A DNA stretch of 64,000 bases, taken from Hemerocallis citrina (taxonomy: Eukaryota > Streptophyta > Magnoliopsida > Asparagales > Asphodelaceae). Where the stretch lies: the NCBI GenBank assembly GCA_017893485.1, contig CM030367.1:147177767-147241766 (forward strand), given 5' to 3'. The notes under the pieces are model-generated. The model was not told the DNA's origin and searched no databases. It saw nothing but the letters and a program-made list of their open reading frames with translations. The position numbers and the translations under genes are program-made. Positions 44,942 through 57,125 of this stretch are shown here, piece by piece; within the stretch, counting starts at the first letter, position 1; every line of letters starts with the position of its first letter.

Positions 44942-47798
44942 TGTAACGCCCCGAATCCCAAATCACTGAATTCGAGATGTTCTACAGGATCTTTTCACTT
45001 TCTTCAGTACAATTTACAAGGAAATTCAAACTTTTCTTTTTACATCAGAGTTTACATCATATTAAATTTACATTTGCACAGCGGAAGCAAAAATATACAA
45101 TATTTACATAAATGTACAATAACATGATAAAATCTTTATGCATCCATTCCTCTTTGCATGTAATTTATCCTGCATACAAAACTGTGGGTACGTCAGTTTA
45201 TTCAACCGACGATAATTATACATGGTCATCCTCTCTATGCCAGAAACAGTATAACGAATCTCATTTCTTAACAAATCACAAACTTGTTCATAATAAGAAT
45301 ATAAATCAAAAGGGAACTTTTAATGATGTCGTGTCGTGATTGTACACTTAATCCTTAATGCAATTATTTAATTTACATGACACTAATGCGCACTTGTTCG
45401 AATTCTATGCATCCCATACTACATAGGTCCGAGGGCAAGCCTCTTAATCGTTCTCAATTTTTATAGGGTTCAATCCCTCGCCATGACTTACTCTACTGCT
45501 GTAATTACGGTAAGTATCTTAGATATTTTCCGATCTACGAACTCATGTCTAGGCACTCTGGAGGGAATCCCATCGCTGACATGACTCGTCATGCAGACAT
45601 CCTGTGGTAATTCAGCTCTCACCGTAGACATGACACCACCCGTAGTCTTCAAACATCCCACGAGCGTCGCCACTGGGACGGTACTCTGGAGTAGTATCCT
45701 CATCCAGACTCATCATGGGAATTTCTGGGATACGCTCTCGCCGCTACCCAATAGCCCTCATACTCAATGTTTGTCTCTTACTTTCATCACAACTCCACTA
45801 TGTACTAGTCCTTATTTTAATAGAATCATGAATAAAATCAAAGCTCTAGAGTTAGCCTCTCCATTAAACCGGACTTATCATTTCATTTACACATGACCAA
45901 CCTTGGTCTTCTTTTCAATATCATTTCATTTCCATTGTCGGGGAGACTTAGCTACTCTTTCGTTTCAATTTCAAATTCACAATTTCCAGTTTGAGCAATT
46001 CTAACTCATGAATTCATTTTAGAGTCTCACAGACTTTCTTATCATGATCTTAGCCTTTCATGTTCATTTAATTCTCAATTCACATCTATGATTCTTTTCA
46101 TATAAATTCATACAGCCATAAGAGTTCATCGACTTCAATTATAAAGCTCACAGCTTCCAACAGCAATAAATAAAATGAAATCTCATACGTATCAAAGTCC
46201 ACTCTGTACAGTCGACTTGGAAAAACACCAGTCGACTCATACAGTCAAATACAGGTTCATCATAAATACTCGGGAGAGTCGACTGCTACACACGGCCAGT
46301 CGGCTGTCCCGCAACTTTTCATGTTCACAGTGTCATCCAAGTGACAGTCGACTGTTCATCCACCAGTCGTCTGTCCTGGGGTTTTTAACAGCACAATTCT
46401 AAGTTCAGCTCAGTCGACTGGCTACACGCGCTAAGTCGACTGATCAGTTCAGAATTCAAAATCAGACATTATCTTTCCAACCATTCTCACATGCATTTTC
46501 ATTACAGCATAGATACATTCATATTTCATAAACACCACACTTCTTACTTGTTCAGTAACATCGTAGCATGGAATTTCAAGTTACTAATATGTTCTTTTCT
46601 TTAAGGAAAATTACTTTAACATGCATTCACACTATTCATAACTTTCTTACGATGATGAAGATATAAATCTCAAATCATTATACTAGGTCAACATAATGGA
46701 GTATCTCATTTCATGGAATTACCAAATAATCATAATTAAATCAATGTACCAGTCGGCTGAACACATTGTCAGTCGACTGCACCGACCGTTCTCAGTTTTG
46801 TTAATCATCGCTAGTTCCTTTCATCCATTTACCTTCCCTTCATCATATGTGTCATAGGGAAAATACAAACTTAGTAATCACACCATTATGTCCATTTGCA
46901 TACATGTTTATCACCACATCATAAAAATAATTATCTCGTACCAGTCGACTGGTTCATGCGACAGTCGACTGTACCGACTCAGTCGTTCTTATTATCAACA
47001 GCATGCTCAGGTAATTTCTAACACATTCAATTTACTTTTCATAACATGGTAGCAATTATAATACTCATGGTATAATTCCTACATTAGAAGTCCTGAGAAA
47101 CACCCACCTTATATGAAGAAATAAACGAAATCCAGCAAAAGCTCCTTAGTGTAGTGAACGACTCCTCGCTCCTTGCTCCTTTGCTCCACACCAAATCCTT
47201 CAGAGAACTACTCGGCCTCCACAGAAAGCTCCCACACAACTCACAGAATGCCTCTCTTACAATAATAATTTTAGTGTAAAAGAAATAGAGAATGAGAGGG
47301 GGTATTTATACACAAATTAGAGTGAGATGGAGGGTTAGGATGCACTAGGGAGTTGGAAGATCAAGGGCTAGGATTCACTAGGAAGTTGTAAAACTACCCA
47401 CACCTCAAGAGTAACCGCCCATGATCTAAGCCCACTCACCCAATCCGGCCAAGCTTGTGCCTTGTGCACGTGTACATTGAGTGCACGTGTATACACAAAC
47501 CACTCTACAAAATTGTACATCAAATACCCGGTAATTAAAAAGAAAGGATGCTACACATTACAAGTTGTAGAAAAGATAGAAAAAGGGTTTAAATCCATGG
47601 GCTTAAATTAGTTGGGCCAAAAATAAATATTTTTAAAATAAAGATAAGTAAATTAACATTTGGGCTTTAGGGAAAAACCCTTATAGAAAACAATATGCTT
47701 ATTCATCATGTTGAAAATAATAGGCAAAATATTACACGTGCACACCATATGTAAAAATAAATAATCTTCATATATTAGGAAAAAATTGGGGTATTACA
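44942..47798 (-). repeat. 5' LTR of the chromovirus
   Basis: 2,857 bp, the same length as the 3' LTR. TATA box at about 47303-47310 (minus). The six paired-palindrome modules recur at 46209-46971. Differences from the other LTR cluster at the two ends (about 15 in the first 900 bp and about 5 in the last 350 bp), with only one in the middle 1.6 kb. Confidence 0.95.
46209..46971. promoter_or_regulatory. Six paired-palindrome modules in the 5' LTR
   Basis: Same modules as at 38131-38893, shifted by 8,078 bp and identical except that the first decamer here is CAGTCGACTT instead of CAGTCGACCT. Confidence 0.65.
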
Positions 47799-48709
47799 AG
47801 AGCACACAGTTTTGCCGAACCTTTCAAACCAAGCTCGAGGAGACTGTTTGAGACCATAAAGAGACTTTTTGAGCGAACACACAAGATTCCCCCCTGTCGC
47901 TCAAAACCAGAAGGTTTCTGCATATACACCACTTCTTTCAAATCTCCATTAAAATATGCATTCTTGACATCAAGTTGATGAAGAGGCCAAGAATAATTAG
48001 ATGCAAAAGAGATAAGAACACGAACAGATGTGAGTTTTGTAACAGGAGAAAAAGTCTCAGCATAGTAGACCCTAAATTCCTGGGTATACCCTTTAGTGAC
48101 AAGGCGAGCTTTGAGTCGTTTAACTGTGCCGTCAGGATTGTGTTTGACTATGAACACTCACTTACAACCAACTGACCTACCACCTATAAGGAGGCGAATC
48201 AACTACCAAGTGTCATTCTGCTGAAGAGCCTGTATTTTCACTTTCATGGCTGCTGTCCAACAAGGGTACTTGAGTGCTTCCTGAACATTATTAGGAATAG
48301 AGATGGAATCCAAGAAAGTGGTAAAGACTTGAAAAGAACTGTTCAGTTTAGAAGTAGAAACATACTGGGCAATAGGATAGTGAGTACAAGAACACTTAGC
48401 CTTACGTTGAGCAATAGGTAAATCATATGTGGTAGGAATATTACCGATAGAAGTGAATGGCACTGGTTGAATAACAGAGGGTATAGTTTGGATGGCCGAC
48501 TCGGAACGATTCGTACGTCTTCTAACATAAACCTGCATTGGCCGAGGCGGTGGTAGTGGCGGCGGTGGTGGTGGCGATGGTGGTAGTGACGGTGTTGAAA
48601 GTGGTGGTGGTGTTGGTGGAAAATCAAGACTCTCAACAATAGCCCTTAGTAAATCGGGAATTTTGGGAGAAATTTGTTCAAAAAATGAAACATCTGCCCA
48701 GGTAAACAT
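47799..48709 (-). pseudogene. Copia RT N-terminal half
   Basis: The 48709-48203 frame includes a proline-rich linker and the start of RT (A-L-K-Y-P-C-W-T-A-A-M). 48157-47799 continues with V-K-R-L-K-A-R-L-V-T-K-G-Y-T-Q and L-H-Q-L-D-V-K-N-A-Y-F-N-G-D-L, the first catalytic region. A frame break lies between them near 48180. The protein is cut by the chromovirus and resumes at 36863. Confidence 0.85.
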
Positions 48710-49811
48710 TTTTTGTCGTGAAGGACAATATAAAAGATAACCTTTTCAAAATGTGAATAGCTAAAAAACACATATTTAGTAGCATGTGGGTCAAGTTTAT
48801 CAATGTCCGGTTGGAGGTTTTGAACTAAACAAGTGCATCAAAAAATATGAGGTAGTAGGGAAAATTGATCTTTAGATGAAAATACAAGGTTGAAAGGTGA
48901 CTGATTTTAAAGAAGAGGAGTATGCATACGGTTAATAAGAAAACAGGCAGTGAGAAAATTCATTTCAAACATCAAAGAACGAGCAGTGCGAAGTAAATGT
49001 TGATTTTTGCGTTCGGCCACTTCATTTTGTTGAGGAGTATATGCACAAGTTGTTTGGTGTATAAGAAAAGAATTTTTGAAAATGATAACTCACATATTTT
49101 TTTGCATTTTCAGAACAAAAACATTTAAGAGTAGTACCAAAATTTGTTTTTTATCTCATAGAAAAATTCTTGAAAAACTGTAAACACTTCAGAACGATCG
49201 TATAAGAGAAACAATCATGTCATGCAGCAGAAATCATCAATAAATGTAACAAAATAATGATATTTATTAAACGAGGGAAAACCAATAGGTTCCCAAATAT
49301 CAGAATGTACTAAATCAAATAAATGTTCACTACGTTTATTGACACGTTCTGGGTAGAAAACTCAATGATGTTTACCTAACTCACATGACTCACAAGATAG
49401 CTGAAAAGATGACTCACAAAAAAAAACTAAATGCTTTAGCATAGGAAGGGAAGGATGCCTCAGACACAGATGCCATAATGCAGGTACAGTAGAAGAATGA
49501 AAAGAAGAAATAAGAGAATCCAAGATGTATAACCCTTGTTGTGTGTCAATCACCTTCCTCGTCGTTATATCCTGAAACACACAGTGAGAAAGAAAAATGT
49601 TACCGAATAGTTAAATCCTGAGAAAGTTTAGGATCGGATAATAGGCTGTGAGGAAATGTAGAAACATGTAAAACAATTGTAAGAAAGAGTGTTGGAGAAA
49701 GAGAGATATCGCTCTTCCCTTAAACAGGGACTGGAGAGCCATCATTAGTACGCACATCATAATTGAAAAGCAAAAAAAAAAGCGGTAAAAGAAACATATA
49801 TTCATAACCAC
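48710..49811 (-). pseudogene. Copia integrase region, decayed
   Basis: Traces only: GAG-pre-integrase (L-W-H-L-C-L-R-H-P-S and C-E-S-C-E-L-G-K-H near 49450-49365), a FVTFIDD-like trace near 49255, and an HQTTCAYTPQQNEVAE-like trace near 49050-49000. Several stops and shifts interrupt it. Confidence 0.75.
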
Positions 49812-50899
49812 CTGAATCTATAATCCATTGATGTGTAGAAATATGACAAGCAGTACCTGAGTGAACATGTTTACCAGGAGGAGGAGACAGCAAATTGTGG
49901 AATGCCTGATACTCTTCAGTAGAGAGGGTATACTGGGAGGAGGTTGACACAACTGTAGGAGTAGCAGCGGAAGAAGAAGATCCCACAGTGAAAGATTGAT
50001 GAACAGTAGGTGGATGACCAATGCATTTCCAACATGTCGCATAGTCATGTGATCGGCTCTGACAATAGGTACAATACTGAGTATTGCGATGACTGTCACC
50101 ATGGCCACGACCACGATCAACACGGACTTGTAAAGAATACGAACCACGACCCCTGGAGGACAATGATAATAGTTGTGGGGGATCAGAAAAATCACGGCCA
50201 CGGCCAAAGACGAGTGCAGACGATGTTGGAGTTTCAAAAAGAGCAGGAGGGGGTACTTGGGGTAGTTGAACATGGAGATCACGTAGAGAGGGATTGGCAT
50301 TGGTGGTGAGGATATGAGAGCGAACACCTTCAAGATATGGGCGAATATTGTTCAAAGCAAAAATGGCAAGAAGGGCCTTACGTTGCTACTACTGGACAAC
50401 ATAATCCGCAGAGTATGAGTGATATATCTTCCATTCTTCTAAGAACTGATAGATATGCATGAATTTCATCACCTTACTTGGTCTCGATGGAAACACGAAA
50501 GATATCATATAGGCACTGTATGTTATTGAAAGAGGTGTACATGTTATGAAGAGTATCCCAAATGTCTTTGGCTGTGTCGAGGAAAGTGATGGATGTGTTG
50601 ATCTCCCGGTCCATAAAATTGATCATTATATTGACAATCAAGTTATCATCATGATCCCAGACTTTGAATGTGAGATCTGTAGACAAGAGAGCTGGGTCAG
50701 TGAGGTGATGGTACATCTCGCGTCCTTTGAGAAAACGCATGATAGAACAGGACCATGTCATAAAGTTGCTTCGTTCGGAGAGGTTCTCAGTGGTCATGCG
50801 TCCGGCCTTCAAGAGAGAAGAGGAATCAGTCATTGTTAAGGAGGAGGAGGAGGAGGAAGAGGAGGAGAGGTCACCGTTGCATTATCGGAGGTCGTCATA
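49720..50899 (-). pseudogene. Copia gag, zinc knuckle and protease start
   Basis: The gag (50833-50474) carries the UBN2/Retrofit-type pattern S-N-F-M-T-W-S...K-D-I-W-D-T-L. An upstream in-frame start is possible at 50899, but a change in the (CCT)n tract near 50850 breaks that frame. 50355-49720 continues with a CCHC knuckle (CTYCQSRSHDYATC near 50065) and the protease W-I-I-D-S-G-G block near 49825. The frame also breaks between 50474 and 50355. Confidence 0.82.
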
Positions 50900-50931
50900 G
50901 GAACCGATCTAGATTAAGATCTGTTACCGCT

Positions 50932-51503
50932 AAATCTGGTGTGGGGGCAAACAGATAGTATTTGTAGATTCTTGGGAAAACTGAATAATCAAACCTGAAA
51001 CCTTTCCACCAGAGTTTGACCGTTGACTCCCACCGTTTACCTGCAAAAAGTGCGAGACACCGGAGTTGTCCCGGCGATGCACCCTCCAACGCTCAAGTTA
51101 GTAATCAGAAAAGACTGTGAATGAGCGTTAATTGGCAAAAGATTGATTACCTCCTAATGGTGGGGAAAGGGGGGTATTTATAGCCGCCTTAGGGATCAGA
51201 TTTGGGAATGTAATCACTAATTCCCAGTGAAAGGATAGATATGAATCAGAGCCGTTGATTAGGATTAATCAGAAACCCTAATTCTATCTTGCTGGACCGG
51301 ATTCGTTTCGGGTTTGAACCCGTACCCGGTAGAGGTGGATCCGTTTGCGGGTTACTGGGCTTTTGGAAAGAAAACCTAGTACCCATTTCGGACCCGTTTG
51401 TAGGTGAAATTACCATTTTACCCCTAAGCTTTAAGATTCATGCTCAATTTGGACGGTTCCGATTTAACCCTATTTTTAGCCATATCACGAGCCCCCCACT
51501 CCC
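50932..51503 (-). repeat. 3' LTR and polypurine tract of the Tat element
   Basis: LTR 50932-51487 (TGTTACC...ATATCA). On the minus strand the tract TCGGGAGTGGGGGGCTCG (about 51488-51505) precedes the LTR's TG. A TATA box (CTATAAATA on minus) lies at about 51174-51182. Confidence 0.85.
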
Positions 51504-51505
51504 GA

Positions 51506-52040
51506 AGACTAAGTTTAACCATTCTTTGAGGAGTAGTTATACTGTTTTAATGGCGTGCAGAGTTGTATCGGAGTCCAAATGGGGGGTGCCGAATCTTTGC
51601 ATGAGGCAGTATGGTGATTTTCCGAGTTAGTTGCGCGCTCTAGGTTGTTCTTGAGCTCTTCTGGTTTTCTGGCATTTTTACTTAATTTTTATCTATTTCT
51701 CGGTCCATTCATTTAATTTTGCGAAGTGTTGATTCGTCGTTCGGGGATCTTAATCAACTATTCTAAGCAATAATCATTTACCCAGGGGCTCAAGAATATT
51801 TCCCTGGAATTATAATTATTTTTTTAGAATTTTTAATTAATTTTCCTGAATTTTTAATCATTTTTTTGCAATTTTTAAATAAACAAATCGATTTTAATAA
51901 ATAAAAACTAATTTTTATTCCCGATTTATGACGTGGTGAAATCAATCTCGTGTTGGCACGAATTTCTGAAAGATTGGACGGTTAGAGTTGCTCGGCAGAC
52001 TTTTTCCCGTATGAGCAGCTCGGATAGCTAGTTGCTCGGA
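51506..52040. other. 3' untranslated region of the Tat element
   Basis: AT-rich towards 51850; no gene seen. Confidence 0.5.
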
Positions 52041-52900
52041 ATCCAAGCGGAGTAGCTCGGCATCATTTCCTTTGCGTGAGCAGCTTGGATCACCAGTCGC
52101 TCGGATCGGAATTTCGAGCGACGTGGAGCGATCTGAGTCATTGGATCACGGCACGGATCTCGAGGGTAGGCACAGTTCTCGAGAAAACACTATCTTGTCG
52201 TTTTGTGGGCATGGCACGATCTGAGCCGTTCATCATTTTTGGCACGATTTTCGCAACGATCTGACAGCTGGGGTTGCTCGGTTGCATTTTTCTTCAAATG
52301 TGCAGCTCGGATTGCCACTTGCTCGGATTCCGAGCGACATAACTCCGTTCTTCTCCAGTACTGCGAGCAGCTCGGAATACCGGTCGGTCGGACTGGCATC
52401 CTGAGTTACTTTTCCTGCTCGGATTGTTTGTCGCTCGGATTTTGGTTCCGAGGAACGTGGAGCGATCTGAGCCATTGGATTACGGTGCAGATCTCGAGGG
52501 TAGGCTCAGTTCCTAAGAAAATGTTATCTTGCCATTTTATGGGCGTGGCATGATCTGAACCGTCTGATCGAGATCTTGCACGAATTTTGGGGAGAAAATC
52601 GTCTTTCTCAAATTCGCAGCTCGGACTGGCAGTTGCTCGGTTTCCGAGTTACTTTCTCGTGTGAGTAGCTCGGATCGCTTATTGCTCGGATTTTGGTTCC
52701 GAGGGACGTGGAGCGATCTGAGCCGTTCATCACGGCGCGGATCTCGAGGACAGGCTCAGATCCCAAGAAAACGTTATCTTGTCGTTTTGTGAGCGTGGTG
52801 TGATCTGAGCCGTCTAATCGAGATCTTGCACGAATTTTGGGGAGAGAACCGTTTTTCTCCAACTCGCTCGGATTGGCAGTTGCTCAGTTTCCGAGCAACG
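52040..52900. repeat. Degenerate GCTCGG-rich repeat region
   Basis: Three long similar blocks begin with ACGTGGAGCGATCTGAG at 52121, 52455 and 52706 and continue with a shared GATCTCGAGG...AGGC segment. Between them the word GCTCGG recurs many times. Spacings of 334 and 251 show that units have been lost or gained. No protein is claimed. Confidence 0.75.
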
Positions 52901-53314
52901 CGGGCCGGTCTGAGTGCATCTTGGTTGCTAAGCAGAGTGCATCGGTGACTTGGGGCTTGAGGCATGGCCGAGCGGTGTGGCTCTTGCTGAACCGTCGTTA
53001 CTCTTGTGAACGGTCGCAGCTCTTCATTACTTAGTCGTTTGGGCTTCTTTAACACCTTGAGGGGAGGCCCAAGAGTTGCGACTTTACGTTACAAAGCCCA
53101 AGAGGCGTTTCTTTTACTATAAGTTTTCACCCCCCTCACACTTAACTTCATTCTTCACTTTCATTTCTTACTTTCACTTTTACTCTTTACTAAAGAAGTT
53201 TTCGCTCTCGGGTGGCGATACTAGCTGTCGTGGCAAGGCGATTTTAGATTCCGGCGATCTTTTCTGGCCATTCACGTCACTTCAAGGTTAGTCTCTCCCC
53301 TTATCCTTAAAAAA

Positions 53315-55586
53315 ATGGTTAAGTTTTCTTCTGAGGATGAGACCCCCACCTCGGACTAAGACGTTGGTCGAGCGGTGACAGTTAGGCCGAGCAAGGGAAA
53401 GGAGGTTGCCGAGCCGGTTGGGGTGACGACGGTTAGGCCGAGCAAGGCGAAGGAGGTTGCTGAGCCGGTCGGGGAGACGACGATAGTCGAACACCCGAAG
53501 ACTGCAGGAGAATTGGGTCGGCACCCGTCTGTCTTATCTAGTGTTGGCAGGGTGCGGAGTTACCCTGAAGATTTGTTGGAGAAGGTGACGCAGGGTACGG
53601 CTTCGTCGTACGAAGAAAATGATCCGAGGGACCCTTTCGAGGTGGATCAGATACCTCAATCTTGACCGAGGCAGACCTACATCGGATCAGGAGTGGGTTC
53701 CGGATCCCCAAAGAGTACGTACTTCTACTCCCCGGCCCTAGTGTCTGAGCATGCATGGCGACTTCGGCTAATACGTGCATTTTCCCGTACGATGCGTTGC
53801 ACGCTGGACATCGGCTGCCACTGCACCCGTTTGTGATCGAGGTGCTGCGGTGGTACGGACTGAGTCTGGTTCAGTTCATGCCGAACATGTGGCGACATGT
53901 CATCGCCTTCGTCCTTCAGTGTCAAGAGATCGGTGTGCAGCCGGACATGGTCATCCTTCGGAGCCTCTACCGCATCTGTCAGATGAGTAAGATGGAGGAA
54001 AGGTTCTATCTGTCACCGAGGAAGGGCGTCAAGTTGATCGAGAACCCGAACTCGATCAAACACTGGAAAGAGAAGTACTTTCTCATCTGTGCTCCCGAGC
54101 CGTGGGTCTTTCCGACGCAGTGGAAGATCGGCATTCCGAAGTGGGCGAAGAAGGAGCCCGTGCTCACTAAAGAAGAGGAAGAGGTGGTGGAGAAACTCCT
54201 CGGACTTCCGACCCTCAGTTGGAAGGACATTACCGAGGAGGTCTTGTTTCATGGGGGTCTCAGTCCGATCGACCCCAGTATGCTTTCTCTTCTTTTCTCG
54301 CTTTAGTTTTGTCTTTTGGTTATTATTTTTTCTAACTCTTTTTGCTCGGTTTTTTCAGAGATTCCTAGTATGGACTATAAAGGACTGATGGCCAAGGCTC
54401 ATGCGGCGAAGGAGCAGGAGTCGAGGAAGAGGAAGAGGACTGTGGCCGAGCCGTAGGGGGGCCGAGCTGCGAAGGTCCCCTCGGCATCCCCGACCGTTAT
54501 GGAGCCGGTGGTCGAGGCGCCTTTGGGTGCACCCGTCCAAGGCCCTTTGGAGATGCCCGCCCCAGCTCCCTCAGAGGCGCCTGCTCAAGCAGTTCATACC
54601 GAGGTGCCCGGGTCATCGAGCGAGGCCTTTACTGTCGGCACGGCCTTGTCTCTCGAGGTTCTGCCCCACACTGCCGAGGCAGAAAAAATCCTCACCGAGG
54701 AGCACAAGCGCCTCTTCGTCCCCGACTGGCGGGTGATGAAGGTTGACGGATTCCTCGGCGACGGGGGCATCTGTATGCAGGCAGTGAAGCATCTGCCGAC
54801 CCCTAAAGACCGTGCCGCGTTGAAGGCGGGTTCCGTTGGCGACGACACTATGCAGATCGCTCAGAACACCATGTCGGTGAGTATAAAAAATTCTTTAAAA
54901 TTTTTCCAGTTTTTTTTGTTCGGTGATGAAAGTTTCTTTTGTGTCTCTTGCAGACCCTCTGCCACTTCAATCACTTGCTCGGGGAGTTTGCGAGGAAAGA
55001 GAAAGAGATGACTGTGCTGAACGATCGGGAGAGGTCAGAGCGTGCCAAGGCGGTTAAACTGTTTGAGGCCGAGTGGTTGCTATCTACTCAGCGCGCGGCC
55101 GAGGTGGCTGGTCTGGAGGCAAAGCTTGCCGAGGATCTGAAACACTTGCCTGCCGAGGCTGCCAAGGTCGGTGCCTTGGAAAAGGAGAATGCTCGGCTCA
55201 AAGAGGAGCTGGCCAGGGCACTGAGGGAGTCCGAGGAGGCTCGGAAGGCAACCGAGGAGGCATTGGCCAGCCAGGGGTTGATGGTGGCGGCAGCGGAGCA
55301 GCCAGTTCGGGACGAGGCCGAGGCCCATATGTTCAAAAACATGGAGGACGCCTACGCCCGAGCACTGCAACACGTGTCGGCTCGGATCCCCGGGTTTGAC
55401 AGCTCTGGCTATTACTTCTACGACAGAGTAGAGGGGGAGGAAGAGCTGCCTCTAGCGTCGCTCGCCCCCGAGGAAGACGACTCAGAAGCCGAGGGCGAAG
55501 GCGATGACGAGGTGAACGTCAAGGGGGCAATTGTCACCGTGCCGAGCAATGACGCTTCGGAGCACCAACACGAGGTGGACCCCTGA
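53315..55586 (+). pseudogene. Spliced antisense gene of the Tat element ('putative gypsy type transposon' family)
   Basis: Opposite in direction to gag-pol. ATG at 53315. A conserved domain at about 53650-54270 contains FRIPKEYVLLLPGP, RLPLHPFVIEVLRWYGL and QFMPNMWRHVIAF, resembling the Pfam family named putative gypsy type transposon (PF04195 as I recall it). Two short introns with GT...AG ends (54278-54358 and 54877-54953) keep the frame: MQIAQNTMS joins TLCHFNHLL. The last exon is a long coiled coil (LEAKLAEDL..., LEKENARLKEELARAL) with an acidic tail, ending at 55586. Lesions: TAA 53357-53359, a frame change near 53645, TGA 53746-53748, TAG 54454-54456. Function in the family is unknown. 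Antisense extra ORFs are known from Tat-lineage elements. Confidence 0.78.
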
Positions 55587-56033
55587 CTTAGTCACCTCTT
55601 TTCTCTTTGTTTTTGCTTCTTCTTCTTCTTTTTGTTGTAATGCCTAACTGCGGACTAGCCACTGCTTTTGTGTATATTTTGGGGTTTTAATGAAATGATT
55701 CACTTTTTGAAACATTGGCCGAGTATTTGAAATTTTTGACTTTGACTTGTGATCGCTTTGTTTTGAGATTTTGCTGTGTTACTTGGGGGTGGTGTGGTTG
55801 TTATTGAAATTTCCCTGAGTGTTGAGAACACTTTTCGTTCGTGTTGAGAACTCAAGTGTTGTGAACATATTGAAATTTTGCTAAGTGTTGAACACTTTTT
55901 GTTTGTGTTGAGAACTCAAGTGTTGTGAACATATTGAAATTTCGCTAGGTGTTGAACACTTTTTGTTTGTGTTGAGAACTCAAGTGTCGAAGACTCCTTT
56001 TGCTCTCCGCATTGATATTTTTCCGCTTTTCAG
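55587..56033 (+). other. Region between the two antisense ORFs
   Basis: T-rich, with a tandem array of a 64-bp unit at 55804-55988. It ends with a usable 3' splice site (TTTTCAG, 56027-56033), so part may be intron joining the two coiled-coil ORFs. Confidence 0.5.
55804..55988. repeat. 64-bp tandem repeat, about 2.9 copies
   Basis: The word GTGTTGAGAA starts at 55841, 55905 and 55969, exactly 64 bp apart. Units differ by a few substitutions. Confidence 0.9.
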
Positions 56034-56872
56034 GTTGAGTTGAGTCCAGCGACCAATGTCTCTCGCCTCCGTACTGAGCTGAAGAAAGCGAAGCAGGCTC
56101 TTTCTAGCAGTCGAGAGAGTTTCCTCAAGAGTGAGTTGAGACTAGAGGATATCAAGGCAACTGCGAGGGGGTATTTCTCTGAGCTGAAGCAACTACGGAA
56201 GCGATCTCGCGAGGTTCATCTTGATGGCGAGGTGGAGTTGCTTAGGAGTTGCTTGTTCAACGTCGAGAAAGAGAAAGGTGAATTGCTAGCGGAGATTCGT
56301 CACTTGGAAATAGCTGAAGGGGAACTTTTAGCAGAGGAAGAGGAGTTGGCTTCGACGGTGGGGAAGTTGATGTCTGAGCGCGATGAGTTATCGGCAAAGG
56401 TCGACAAGTTGAGAAGGGTTACGGTCGACAGAAGCATCGAAGTGACCCATCTCCGTCATATTATAGCCGGCAGCACTGACTTGCAGGCCCTGCTAGACTC
56501 CCTCGCGTCATGATATCGGCGAAGGATGACCTTTTAAAGGATAGGATTGTCGAGTTAGAGGAGGAAATTGCTCGACTCAAACCTCAGCCCGAGAGGATCA
56601 ACGTCCGGAGTACGTCGTGTACCCGCGAAGAGAGCGAGAGAGGGATCTCGTTCTATGAGCTCGCAACTCGTTCGCCAGCTGTTAGGCGAAGCCCAGCTGA
56701 CGCTCAGAGTGGGGTGGCTGCTTCGTCTAGTGGTGCTTCGGTTGGGGCCATGGTTAGAGGCAGTGCTGAAGATGCGTCTCGGTTTGTTGGTTTAGAGACG
56801 AGCTCCGAGGTTAGGCAACGCCGTCCTCGTGTGTCCCTGAACCGAAACGTCCCCCTTCCGAAGAAGCGTTGA
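56034..56872 (+). pseudogene. Second antisense ORF, coiled coil
   Basis: An open frame from the AG at 56033 to TGA at 56511-56513 encodes a heptad-rich protein (LRTELKKAKQAL, LFNVEKEKGELLAEIRHLE, LMSERDELSAKVDKLR). A second frame (56510-56872) overlaps it at ATGA and continues the coiled coil (RIVELEEEIARLK) into a serine-rich, basic tail ending PKKR. They were probably one reading frame before a single-base change near 56510. AATAAAA at 56954-56960 is a candidate poly(A) signal. It may be the 3' part of the preceding antisense gene. Confidence 0.6.
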
Positions 56873-57125
56873 ATGAGCTGTTGTAAATTTGAGTCTTTGT
56901 AGTAGAGCAGTTCAATCTTGTAATTTGGGTTCCTTTGTCCGTTGAACTTTTTTAATAAAAGCATGTTTTCTTTCTGATATTCGTATCGTTGTTACTTTGA
57001 ACCATAAGAACCAACTGTTGGCTTGTCTGAGTACTCTAGTTGTAGGAATTACGTATTAATTTTGTGAATACATAAACTATCATTCCTTACTATCCAAATC
57101 AAATTTTGCATGTGACGAAGTAGCG

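Larger units (their letters stand above)
36864..47798 (-). mobile_element. Tekay/Del-like chromovirus (Ty3/gypsy), 10.9 kb
   Basis: Layout from right to left: 5' LTR (44942-47798), primer site (44925-44938), extra acidic coiled-coil ORF (44797-44375), gag (44203-43199), protease, RT, RNase H, integrase, chromodomain (ending 39761), polypurine tract (39721-39734) and 3' LTR (36864-39720). Order PR-RT-RH-IN is gypsy, and the C-terminal chromodomain makes it a chromovirus. The 2,857-bp LTRs fit Tekay/Del. I count a little over 20 differences between them, under 1%. pol carries four stops and two frame shifts. The flanking 5-mers AGAAT and AGAGC match only in part, so no clean target duplication is seen. 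Confidence 0.93.
35711..50931 (-). mobile_element. Ale/Retrofit-like copia element, split by a chromovirus
   Basis: Visible pieces are 35711-36863 (3' LTR, RNase H, end of RT) and 47799-50931 (RT start, integrase, protease, CCHC, gag). The gypsy element at 36864-47798 was inserted in the RT region. The 5' leader is cut at 50931 by the Tat gypsy, so the 5' LTR should lie beyond the window. The short LTR (138 bp) and the gag type fit the Ale/Retrofit clade. The coding sequence is broken in many places. Confidence 0.82.

Noticed and set aside
36859..47803. Perfect 5-bp target duplication for the chromovirus
   Set aside because: The flanks read AGAAT and AGAGC, matching at only three positions, so it is not claimed.
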